From Campylobacterales bacterium (lineage in GTDB: Bacteria; Campylobacterota; Campylobacteria; Campylobacterales; Sulfurovaceae), in assembly GCA_016937775.1 (NCBI GenBank), contig JAFGVX010000007.1, positions 1 through 32,921 of the forward strand: 32,921 bases of DNA, in the 5' to 3' direction. The stretch's first letter is position 1. Every line of letters starts with the position of its first letter. Below the pieces are notes generated by a model that worked only from the letters and a program-made list of their open reading frames with translations, was not told the origin of the DNA and did no database searches. Positions 25,585 through 32,921 of this stretch are shown here, piece after piece. A program made the position numbers and the translations under genes.

Positions 25585-26847
25585 ATGAAAAATAGATTTT
25601 TCGCTTTATTGGCACTTGTTTTGCCGATAGGACTTTTTGCGGATGAAAGTGTTTTAGATACCGGCGATACAGCATGGATGATAGTAGCAACTGCGCTTGT
25701 TATGCTCATGACTCCTGCCGGATTGGCACTCTTTTACGGTGGTATGACTAGAAGCAAGAATGTTTTAAATACTATGGGGATGAGCTTAATTGCTTTTGCC
25801 GTAGGTACACTTGTTTGGGTTTTATTTGGATACAGTATAGCCTTTGGTGAGGGTGATTTTATCGGTACAGGTAAACTATTTTTATCAGGCATTACCCATG
25901 AAAGTTTACAAGGAACTATTCCTGAACTTCTTTTTGTTGCTTTCCAAGGTACTTTTGCAGCAATTACTGTTGCTATTGCATCCGGTTCAATGATAGAGAG
26001 AATTAAATTTTCAACTTACACTATCTTTGTAGCTCTATGGGTTGTGATAGTTTATGCTCCAATCACACACTGGGCTTGGGGTGGTGGTACGACACTTAAC
26101 TTTGGCGAGATGGATTTTGCCGGTGGTACAGTTGTGCATATCAATGCCGGTATAGCAGGACTTGTAGTAGCAATGATAATGGGACCAAGAAAGGATTATG
26201 GAAAAGCTGCACTAAAACCATTCTCTCCGGTACTTGCGGTTCTTGGTGCAGTACTACTTTGGTTTGGATGGTTTGGATTTAATGCAGGTAGTGAAGTAGC
26301 AGCCGACGGTGTTGCGGCAAATGCATTTCTTATTACAAATGTTGCCGCGTCTCTTGGTGTTATCGGTTGGGTGTTATGCGAATGGATTATTTATAAAAAA
26401 CCGACACTTATTGGTGGAGCATCAGGCGCGGTTGCCGGTCTTGTTGCAATCACTCCAGCTTCGGGTTCTGCAGACACAATAGGCGCAATCATCATTGGTC
26501 TTGTAGGTGGTATCGTTGGATTTGTCGGAGTCTCTAAAATCAAAAAGCTATTTAAAGTTGATGATTCATTAGATGCATTTTGGGTGCATGGTTTAGTAGG
26601 TATTTGGGGTTCTATCGCAACAGCAATATTTATAGCTCCTTATTTGATGCCTGAAGACTTTGTGCTTGGAAGCCAACTTATAGCACAAATTAAAGCCGTA
26701 CTACTAACTCTTGTGTATAGTGGTGTTATGACAGCCGTTGTTTACTTTATATCAAGTATAATTACAGGTGGTGGTAGAGTTAGCGAAGAGACAGAAAATG
26801 CAGGTCTTGACGAAAACGTACATGGCGAAAAAGCAATCAATCTCTAA
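25585..26847 (+). CDS. amtB: Ammonium transporter
   Basis: 420 residues with a signal-like N-terminus (MKNRFFALLALVLPIGLFA) and about eleven transmembrane helices of the Amt fold, forming a trimeric inner-membrane channel for ammonium. The twin pore histidines are present: His185 in GGTVVHINAG and His335 in DAFWVHGLVGIWG. The gene is preceded by AAAGGA, although spacing to the ATG is long (about 9). glnK follows 15 bases later in the classic amtB-glnK arrangement, in which the PII protein blocks the pore when nitrogen is plentiful. The upstream NtrC/NtrB-like pair is on the same strand 100 bases away and may regulate it. Confidence 0.97.
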   Translation: MKNRFFALLALVLPIGLFADESVLDTGDTAWMIVATALVMLMTPAGLALFYGGMTRSKNVLNTMGMSLIAFAVGTLVWVLFGYSIAFGEGDFIGTGKLFLSGITHESLQGTIPELLFVAFQGTFAAITVAIASGSMIERIKFSTYTIFVALWVVIVYAPITHWAWGGGTTLNFGEMDFAGGTVVHINAGIAGLVVAMIMGPRKDYGKAALKPFSPVLAVLGAVLLWFGWFGFNAGSEVAADGVAANAFLITNVAASLGVIGWVLCEWIIYKKPTLIGGASGAVAGLVAITPASGSADTIGAIIIGLVGGIVGFVGVSKIKKLFKVDDSLDAFWVHGLVGIWGSIATAIFIAPYLMPEDFVLGSQLIAQIKAVLLTLVYSGVMTAVVYFISSIITGGGRVSEETENAGLDENVHGEKAINL

Positions 26848-26850
26848 TAA

Positions 26851-27204
<354 letters not shown>

Positions 27205-27206
27205 TA

Positions 27207-27228
27207 TTTGGGTCCTTTTGGACCCAAA
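27207..27228 (+). terminator. Hairpin after glnK
   Basis: TTTGGGTCC (27207-27215), loop TTTT, and GGACCCAAA (27220-27228) form a perfect 9-bp stem starting two bases past the glnK stop. It is not followed by a T-run (ACCCTCC instead), so it may stabilise the 3' end or act as an incomplete terminator before kdsB. Confidence 0.6.
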
Positions 27229-27250
27229 ACCCTCCATAAACTCTTCTTAG

Positions 27251-27256
27251 TATGAT
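27251..27256 (+). promoter_or_regulatory. -10 box for kdsB
   Basis: TATGAT 31 bases before the kdsB ATG, downstream of the glnK hairpin. It would give kdsB its own transcript. Confidence 0.35.
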
Positions 27257-27287
27257 ACAATATCATTAAAACAAAAGAGGGTTGTTT

Positions 27288-28007
27288 ATGATCATAATTC
27301 CTGCGCGTATAGGTTCGAGTAGATTTCCAAATAAAATACTAGCTGATGTTGATGGAATTCCCATGGTTGTCAGAACAGCATTAAGAGCCAAAGATGTAGA
27401 CAAGGTATGTGTTGCAACGGACTCAAATGAAGTTATAGCAATATGCAAATCATTTGAAATTAATGCAATATTAACATCAATTAATCACAATAGCGGAACA
27501 GATAGAATATATGAAGCTGCAAAAAAACTTCAATTAAAAGATACGACACTCATTATTAATGTACAAGCAGATGAACCTTTTTTGGAACAAGAGATTATAC
27601 AAACAGTTCATGCGCTTACAAAAGAAAATGTAAATAATCCAAATATACTTATTAATTCATGCTACAAAGAGATTGACTCCTCTCATGCGGATGATCCAAA
27701 TATTGTTAAGGTAGTAACCGACAAAAATGATATGGCACTCTATTTTTCAAGATCAAAGATTCCCTACTCAAGAGATCATTTTTTGGATCAATATAAAGCA
27801 CATATAGGTATATATGGTTTTACGATGCAATCACTTCATCTTTTTGCTAATATACCAAATGTTGCTTTGGAGGATATTGAAAAACTTGAGCAACTTAGAG
27901 CGCTTTTTGCAGGCTATAAAATTGCTATGAAAAAGGTAGAAACTAATAGCTTTGGTATAGATACACCTGATGATCTAGAAAGAGCCTTGAAGCTTCATAG
28001 GCTCTAA
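27288..28007 (+). CDS. kdsB: CMP-KDO synthetase
   Basis: 239 residues from ATG 27288. It activates 3-deoxy-D-manno-octulosonate with CTP for lipopolysaccharide inner-core assembly in the cytoplasm, and this implies a Gram-negative envelope with LPS or LOS. The nucleotide-binding motif PARIGSSRFPNKIL opens the protein; VNVQADEPF (family: NVQGDEP, here with Ala) and SRSKIPYSRD are further landmarks, with EDIEKLEQLRAL and DTPDDLERAL near the end. AGAGGG precedes the ATG by six bases; a TTG two codons earlier is in frame but less well placed. The 3' end converges with mshG four bases away. Confidence 0.95.
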   Translation: MIIIPARIGSSRFPNKILADVDGIPMVVRTALRAKDVDKVCVATDSNEVIAICKSFEINAILTSINHNSGTDRIYEAAKKLQLKDTTLIINVQADEPFLEQEIIQTVHALTKENVNNPNILINSCYKEIDSSHADDPNIVKVVTDKNDMALYFSRSKIPYSRDHFLDQYKAHIGIYGFTMQSLHLFANIPNVALEDIEKLEQLRALFAGYKIAMKKVETNSFGIDTPDDLERALKLHRL

Positions 28008-28011
28008 CTGT

Positions 28012-29262
28012 TTAACCGCCTTTGACTGCTTTTCCGAGATCCCACATAGGCATAAATATACCAAGCGCCATCAATAGCACCAAGCCCGCAATAAAGAACA
28101 TCATTATAGGCTCAATGTAAGTGCTTAAATTATCGATAATATCTTGAAATTGCATATCATAATATGTCGTTACTTTTCCAAGCATTGAATCTAACTGACC
28201 ACTCGCTTCTCCGGCTTTTATCATCTGAAGCAACATATTTTCAAAAAGTCCCGTCTGCTCAAATGCTTCTGAGAGATTCATCCCTCTTCCGATATTGGCA
28301 TTAACCCGTTCAAGTTGCTCTCTGATAACACTATTATCAACCATTCCGACTGCCGTTTGCAACGCTTCAGATACCGGAATACCGGATCGAACAAGCTCTC
28401 CGAAAACAAGTGTATATTTATGCATTGTAGATAAAAATATGACCTTATTAATAAGATAAAATCTTTTATGAATCAAAATTTTATCTATCTTATATTTAAA
28501 ATCCTCATTATTTTTATAAAAATAGATAAGCGCATATATAGAAACGATAAGAACCACAAGAACAACCAGTCCGTAATTACTAAAAACATATTCAATTTTC
28601 AAAAGTATCTGTGTTGGAATCGGTAAATCTGTTTTAAATTTATCAAAAATCTCTTTAAATTTCGGCACAACAGCCATAATCAAAATAACAAAGGCTATCG
28701 CCATTGCTGTCAACGTAATAAGCGGATAACGAATTGCCTTTTTAAATCTTGCGATATTATTTCTTATGTTCTCTAAGATATCTGCGAGCTTATGGTACGA
28801 ACCTGAGATATTCCCTGTACGCTCACCGAGTTTTGTCATTGCTAAACTCACATGTCCAAACTCATCTCTATATTTCTCCATTGAATCAGAGAGGCTCTTC
28901 CCCGCATTGATATCATTACTAATATCGAAATAAACCTCTTTTAGCTGTGTATTATGTGTATTTGATGCCACATCTTGTAAAGTATCATTAATCGGTATTC
29001 CTGCATCAGTCATAACAGCAATCTGTCTAATAGTGGCTATCTTATCATTGATATTAATACTCTTTTTAAATGATTTCTTAAATTTAGCACTTAAATTAGC
29101 AAGTACAACCTCTACCGGGGGAGAAGTAGGCGTAGCTTTGATGACAATACCGGATGGAAATTTATTTTTTGCCTTCGCAATAGCCAATCTATGATTTTCT
29201 GCTTCAATGAGCTCTAATCTTTTTTTTCCTTTATACATTATCGAAACATTAAAATAATCCAT
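28012..29262 (-). CDS. mshG: MSHA/type II secretion platform protein (GspF/PilC family)
   Basis: 416 residues, polytopic inner-membrane protein on which the pilus or pseudopilus assembles. A cytoplasmic N-terminal stretch (about 1-70, YKGKKRLELIEAENHRLAIA) is followed by two GspF domains, each with KxxxIRQIAVMTDAGIPI-like and LVRSGIPVSEALQTA blocks, and helices near residues 170-190, 218-243 and 380-400. The end AGLVLLMALGIFMPMWDLGKAVKGG is typical. Its ATG overlaps the mshE stop (TAATG), so translation is coupled. It is the last gene of the cluster in this window. The symbol rests on gene order mshL-M-N-E-G rather than sequence alone. Confidence 0.85.
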   Translation of the reverse strand: MDYFNVSIMYKGKKRLELIEAENHRLAIAKAKNKFPSGIVIKATPTSPPVEVVLANLSAKFKKSFKKSININDKIATIRQIAVMTDAGIPINDTLQDVASNTHNTQLKEVYFDISNDINAGKSLSDSMEKYRDEFGHVSLAMTKLGERTGNISGSYHKLADILENIRNNIARFKKAIRYPLITLTAMAIAFVILIMAVVPKFKEIFDKFKTDLPIPTQILLKIEYVFSNYGLVVLVVLIVSIYALIYFYKNNEDFKYKIDKILIHKRFYLINKVIFLSTMHKYTLVFGELVRSGIPVSEALQTAVGMVDNSVIREQLERVNANIGRGMNLSEAFEQTGLFENMLLQMIKAGEASGQLDSMLGKVTTYYDMQFQDIIDNLSTYIEPIMMFFIAGLVLLMALGIFMPMWDLGKAVKGG

Positions 29263-30998
29263 TACAACCTCGCTACTCTATAGACTTCATCTAAAGTGGT
29301 TTTACCCTGCAGTGCCTTATTGATACCATCTTGAAACATTGATTCAAACCCCTCTTTTATAGCTTGCTTCTCAAGCTCCTCTTTAGAGGCTCCTGAAGCA
29401 ATCATATGAGATAATTTTTCACTAATTAGAAGCATCTCAGAGACCATCTCTCTTCCTGCATATCCACTATGCCTGCACTCTTTGCACCCATCACCTTTAT
29501 AAAATTGATATTCACTTGGAATAAACTCTTTTATATCCTCTACGATATTAGGAGGTAGAATTATCGGTGTTTTGCAGTGTTCACATATTTTTCTTACCAA
29601 CCGTTGTGCCTGGATGCCCACAAGTGCACCACTCACTAAATAATTTTCAACACCCATATCAACCATTCTATTGATTGCGCTCACTGAATCATTTGTATGA
29701 AGAGTCGAGAGCACGAGGTGCCCTGTAAGTGCGGCCTGAATAGCTATACGAAGTGTTTCTGTGTCACGAATCTCACCTATCATAATCTTATCGGGATCTT
29801 GTCTTAAAATAGAACGTAAAGCATCCGAAAAACTTAGCCCAACATGAGCATTCACTTGCACTTGTTGTATACCGCTCATTTGGTACTCCACCGGATCTTC
29901 TACGGTAATAATTTTATCTTTGACATCACGTATAGTATTAAGTGCACCATAGAGTGTTGTTGTTTTACCGCTTCCTGTTGGTCCGGTCACCAATACGATT
30001 CCATAAGGAACTTGTATCGCTTTTGAAAATTTATCGTAACACACCTTACTCATACCCGAATCTTCTAAGCGTATCATCGCCTTTGTTTTATCCAGTATCC
30101 TTAATACTATCGACTCCCCAAAGAGTGTAGGCAAACTTGAGACCCTAAAATCAAAATCTTTACCGTTAATTGCTGCACTAAAACGACCATCTTGCGGCTT
30201 TCTTTTTTCTGCAATATCAAGATTAGATAAAAGTTTCATTCTTGAAGATAAAGGTGCAAAAATATCCTTATCGAAAGAGAAAGTCTGTCGAAGCATCCCA
30301 TCGACCCTCTCTCGCACCGAACAACTTTTTTCCAATGCTTCAATATGAATATCACTGGCACCTGCATAGATAGCAGATTTTAATATGAGATCGATAAGTT
30401 TTAATATAGCCGACGATTCCCCTTCTAGTGTCTCTTTTCCCTCTTGAGCTAAATCTTTACGAATATCAACAACAAGGCTCTTAATGCTCTCATTTGTCTC
30501 AAGCCTTCTAAGGTATTGTAATATCTGTTTTGGGCTTGCAATAGCAACAGAAATAGGTTTTTTAGGAAATATTCGCGATATAGAGTCATATGCCGACATA
30601 TCAAGAGGATCAGAAAAAACAACTGTAACATGCAAGTCGGTCTCTTCAACAGGAATAACATTATATTTCATAAGTTGCTTATAGGGAACTTCAGAAAAAA
30701 GTCGCATATCAAGCTCCATCTCATCAAGGTCAATAAATTTAACCTTAAGTTCATTGGCGGCCATTTTTAAAATATTTCTAGAGTCAATTCCTTCTATCTG
30801 CTCAACTTCCTCTAAAGTAACCTCTCCTTTTCTTATTTTCTGAGTTAAATATTTGATAAATTTATCTTCATCAAGCATATTCTCAGCTATCAAATTGGCA
30901 ACAGAAACCTTCTTTGGCGGTCTGCTCTTGACTAAAACTGATAGATCATCTTTTGAGATAAGCTTATCTCGCAACATCATCTCAATTATTTTTAGCAT
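29262..30998 (-). CDS. mshE: MSHA pilus assembly ATPase (GspE/PilB family)
   Basis: 578 residues from ATG 30998 (AAGGGG five bases upstream; GTG 31004 is less well placed). It is a hexameric cytoplasmic motor for pilus extension. A tandem helical motif at about 1-55 corresponds to the MshEN cyclic-di-GMP domain but lacks the Arg-Leu-Gly residues. A GSPII_E_N region follows, then Walker A GPTGSGKTTTLYG (about 340), ASDIHIE (Asp box region), Walker B ILRQDPDKIMIGEIRD (about 403) and the GHLVLSTLHTND histidine box. A tetracysteine zinc motif is visible (CEHC near 472, CKEC near 506). It overlaps mshG and follows mshN by a short gap. Confidence 0.9.
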   Translation of the reverse strand: MLKIIEMMLRDKLISKDDLSVLVKSRPPKKVSVANLIAENMLDEDKFIKYLTQKIRKGEVTLEEVEQIEGIDSRNILKMAANELKVKFIDLDEMELDMRLFSEVPYKQLMKYNVIPVEETDLHVTVVFSDPLDMSAYDSISRIFPKKPISVAIASPKQILQYLRRLETNESIKSLVVDIRKDLAQEGKETLEGESSAILKLIDLILKSAIYAGASDIHIEALEKSCSVRERVDGMLRQTFSFDKDIFAPLSSRMKLLSNLDIAEKRKPQDGRFSAAINGKDFDFRVSSLPTLFGESIVLRILDKTKAMIRLEDSGMSKVCYDKFSKAIQVPYGIVLVTGPTGSGKTTTLYGALNTIRDVKDKIITVEDPVEYQMSGIQQVQVNAHVGLSFSDALRSILRQDPDKIMIGEIRDTETLRIAIQAALTGHLVLSTLHTNDSVSAINRMVDMGVENYLVSGALVGIQAQRLVRKICEHCKTPIILPPNIVEDIKEFIPSEYQFYKGDGCKECRHSGYAGREMVSEMLLISEKLSHMIASGASKEELEKQAIKEGFESMFQDGINKALQGKTTLDEVYRVARL

Positions 30999-31017
30999 AT
31001 CCACCCCTTGTTTTAAT

Positions 31018-31701
31018 TTATATAATATCTTTTTTAATTCTATCTAAAAGAGTTGCCACTTCTTTTGAATCTTGAGTTTTCAAAAAAGCCCTTAGAAGTT
31101 CTATAGCTTCCTCTTTTTTTCCAAGTTTATATTTTGCTTTGGCTAATATCATCCAACTCTCATCAATATTTGCAATCTTATTTGTTTCAACTGCCCAATC
31201 ATGCGCTTTGGAATACTCTCCGTCAGAATAATATGTAGAGGCTAAAAAAAGTGAATCATATGGATCTTTCTCTTTTTTGAATCGCTCCATGATTCCATCA
31301 AGCACACCCTTATCAACAGAGACTTTTTTTATCTCAATTGCTACTTTAGGTTTATTTGTTATTGTTGCGCTTGCATTCACGGGATCAACCGGAAAAGCAG
31401 CATCTTTTGGATCAAGGAAGAGGGCATCTTCTACATGATTGTTACTTATATTTTGTGTACTTTCAAAACTATCATTATTGTTCTGTGTTTCAATTTTTGT
31501 AATTAAAGTATTTGTTTTTAATTCAATATTCTGATCTTTTAAATTAGATGTTGTTGCTGTATGTGCTCTTGCATTATCACTACTTAAAAATATACCTAGA
31601 ATTGCAATAAATATAAATAGAGCACTTAAAACACCGGCGGGTGCATACTGTTTAATTTTATATCTCTGCCATCGCTCTTCTAGTTGCTTTATCTCATACA
31701 T
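31018..31701 (-). CDS. mshN: MshN-like membrane protein with TPR repeats
   Basis: 227 residues. A cytoplasmic N-terminus (IKQLEERWQRYKIKQYA) precedes one transmembrane helix (about 22-40, PAGVLSALFIFIAILGIFLS). A low-complexity, Asn/Thr-rich linker (about 45-115) leads to a C-terminal TPR-like region (about 130-227, SLFLASTYYSDGEYSKAHDW and ESWMILAKAKYKLGKKEEAI). The periplasmic TPR domain probably docks pilus assembly partners, as in MshN or PilW/PilF-type proteins. Sequence identity to Vibrio MshN cannot be measured here; the name follows from position between mshM and mshE and from the TM-plus-TPR layout. It overlaps the ATPase gene by eight bases. Confidence 0.65.
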   Translation of the reverse strand: MYEIKQLEERWQRYKIKQYAPAGVLSALFIFIAILGIFLSSDNARAHTATTSNLKDQNIELKTNTLITKIETQNNNDSFESTQNISNNHVEDALFLDPKDAAFPVDPVNASATITNKPKVAIEIKKVSVDKGVLDGIMERFKKEKDPYDSLFLASTYYSDGEYSKAHDWAVETNKIANIDESWMILAKAKYKLGKKEEAIELLRAFLKTQDSKEVATLLDRIKKDII

Positions 31702-32506
31702 GTATATATCCTAACCTTAAAGCTGCCATCTCAATAATCTTTGGATCCATTGATTGGTAATTTACTTTAAGTGGCTCGTGCTTATCATAATGCTCACTGA
31801 TTTCGAATATAGAGTAAAGCAGTTTATTACAATCTCTATAATTTCCTTGAGTGATTTTATGAATTAAACGCACTTCCTTGTCTTTAATAGTATTGGCGAC
31901 CTCATAGAGGTCTCTATTGAGTAATTTTTTTCTTATATAATCACCAAGTTCATTCCTTGAAGCATTTTTCAATTCAACTATCTCCCAAATTCGTGTCTGA
32001 AAATGTCTTTTTGCTATTAAATCCTCATTTTCATTCTTATGCAAAGAAATGACAAATTTTACTGCTCTCGTATCAGAAAGAAGTCTAATCTTTTCTAAAA
32101 CATCAGCATTATACATTTGCGCCTCATCTATCAAGAAAACAACTTCTCTTTTGCCTCGTATACTTTTGCAATAGTTAACTAAACCAAAAAAATTTATCTT
32201 CGCGTCTAGCGATACATTCTCGCTTGTCAATGGTGCAACAAGACATCTCAGAAAATAGTTTTCATCGGCAGCAGGAATCTCTAAATAATGAATCTCTTTT
32301 TCATATTTAAGTTCATTATATAATCTATTAAGCAATATGCTCTTTCCTGTTCCGGGCTTGCCAAAAATTAAAATCATCTTCAATGGTTTATCTAAAGATT
32401 TTTTCAACTTATCATATGCGATGCTTGATGATTCTAATTCTACATAATCACCTACATCAACACTATCAATAAAGACATTTTTGGCATCCTCATATCTACT
32501 TTTCAT
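31694..32506 (-). CDS. mshM: ExeA/GspA-type AAA+ ATPase (MshM-like)
   Basis: 270 residues, a single AAA+ domain. Walker A is FGKPGTGKSILLNRL (about 47-61), Walker B is REVVFLIDEAQMYNADVLEKI (about 120-138), and VKFVISLHKN holds a sensor-1-type Ser. RNELGDYIRKKLL then HKITQGNYRDCNKLLYSI complete the ExeA-like C-terminal lid. In type II systems ExeA/GspA helps secretin assembly; the Vibrio counterpart is MshM. It lacks the peptidoglycan-binding and transmembrane tail of full-length ExeA, so it is a short cytoplasmic form, as is usual for MshM. Its ATG lies inside the end of the secretin gene, and its stop overlaps mshN. Confidence 0.82.
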   Translation of the reverse strand: MKSRYEDAKNVFIDSVDVGDYVELESSSIAYDKLKKSLDKPLKMILIFGKPGTGKSILLNRLYNELKYEKEIHYLEIPAADENYFLRCLVAPLTSENVSLDAKINFFGLVNYCKSIRGKREVVFLIDEAQMYNADVLEKIRLLSDTRAVKFVISLHKNENEDLIAKRHFQTRIWEIVELKNASRNELGDYIRKKLLNRDLYEVANTIKDKEVRLIHKITQGNYRDCNKLLYSIFEISEHYDKHEPLKVNYQSMDPKIIEMAALRLGYIHV

Positions 32507-32921
32507 TCAATTTCATATACCCCAAATCTTTCATATCAAGATCTCTTGCATTTTTAACCACATGGGGTGTGATAACAATAACAAGCTCTTCAACAGTCTC
32601 AATCTTCTCGTTTCTACTAAAAAAGTACTTTAAGCCCGGTATATCACCAAGAAGTGGAACTTTATTTGATGTAGTTCCATTTTTAGTTGTAATGAGTCCG
32701 CCCAAAATTGCATGCTCTCCATCTTTTACTTTTATAACAGATGCAATCTGTCTTCTAATAAGATCCGGCGGTATTGTTCTTGCTGTATCCGCTGAACTAG
32801 AAATTGTCTCGACTGTATCAGAAACTGAAGGGTTAATTTTTAACGTAACCATACCATTTGGATTAATTTCAGGTGTTATATCAAGCAAAATCCCTGCAAA
32901 TACGGAATCAACAAGCTCTCC
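32496..32921 (-). CDS. mshL: MSHA/type II secretin, C-terminal part (cut by window edge)
   Basis: The last 141 residues of an outer-membrane secretin; the 5' part lies beyond the window. It starts in frame at the edge with GELVDSVFAGILLDITPEIN and ends KLNEK. LDITPEINPNGMVTLKINPSV, then ILGGLI and the hallmark VPLLGDIPGLKYFFSRNEK and VIVITPHVV are the secretin (GspD/PilQ) C-terminal domain, which forms the gated beta-barrel. Placed upstream of mshM-mshN-mshE-mshG, it corresponds to MshL. The frame ends overlapping the mshM ATG. The symbol depends on gene order. Confidence 0.88.
   Translation of the reverse strand, partial: GELVDSVFAGILLDITPEINPNGMVTLKINPSVSDTVETISSSADTARTIPPDLIRRQIASVIKVKDGEHAILGGLITTKNGTTSNKVPLLGDIPGLKYFFSRNEKIETVEELVIVITPHVVKNARDLDMKDLGYMKLNEK

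Overview
The window is a compact, AT-rich stretch of chromosome that reads as Campylobacterota (formerly Epsilonproteobacteria), most likely an environmental, Sulfurimonas-like relative rather than a host pathogen. This is inferred from protein character and gene neighbourhoods: hemE followed by a COG0731-type radical SAM gene, lolA divergent from secA with an ABC permease fused translationally to the secA stop, a YebC starting [12 protein letters not shown], short intergenic spaces, and frequent TTG or GTG starts. The species cannot be fixed from the sequence alone.

Layout, left to right. 1-118 is the 3' end of an integrase-core transposase cut by the window edge. 270-3851 holds a cold-shock protein with a strong terminator and a C9T9 tract, a convergent GT4 glycosyltransferase, class I ribonucleotide reductase beta (nrdB), a repeat-filled spacer and a flavodoxin-fold reductase. 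3891-10016 is a minus-strand block: gyrA, asd, yqhA, hemE and a radical SAM gene, mostly overlapping and probably co-transcribed, then tRNA-Asn(GTT). 10175-12521 has exbB-exbD, a convergent thioredoxin, yebC and a small exported protein. 12518-15628 runs on the minus strand: lolA, a coiled-coil membrane protein, ybiT (ABC-F) and a secreted phospholipase A2-like protein. 15801-19636 is secA with a LolC/E-type permease. 19640-23997 holds an AsmA/YhdP-like giant, mltG whose 5' end overlaps it head to head, and a stand-alone DUF234 protein.

24074-27204 is the nitrogen region: two overlapping genes encoding what look like shrunken, catalytically incomplete relatives of NtrC (sigma-54-activator AAA+ remnant plus Fis-type helix-turn-helix) and NtrB (PAS plus kinase remnant), followed by amtB and glnK/glnB. 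I regard this NtrC/NtrB-like pair as the best candidate for an undescribed system. kdsB follows.

28012-32921 is the tail of an MSHA-type pilus/type II secretion-like operon on the minus strand, in the order mshL(partial)-mshM-mshN-mshE-mshG known from Vibrio. No pilin genes follow mshG inside the window. MshE carries a degenerate version of the tandem cyclic-di-GMP-binding motif.

Themes: envelope biogenesis (LolA, LolC/E, SecA, MltG, AsmA-like, KdsB, ExbBD), central informational genes (gyrA, nrdB, yebC, tRNA) and ammonium sensing/uptake. No prophage, CRISPR array, rRNA or intact insertion sequence was seen. No gap between genes exceeds 300 bases.
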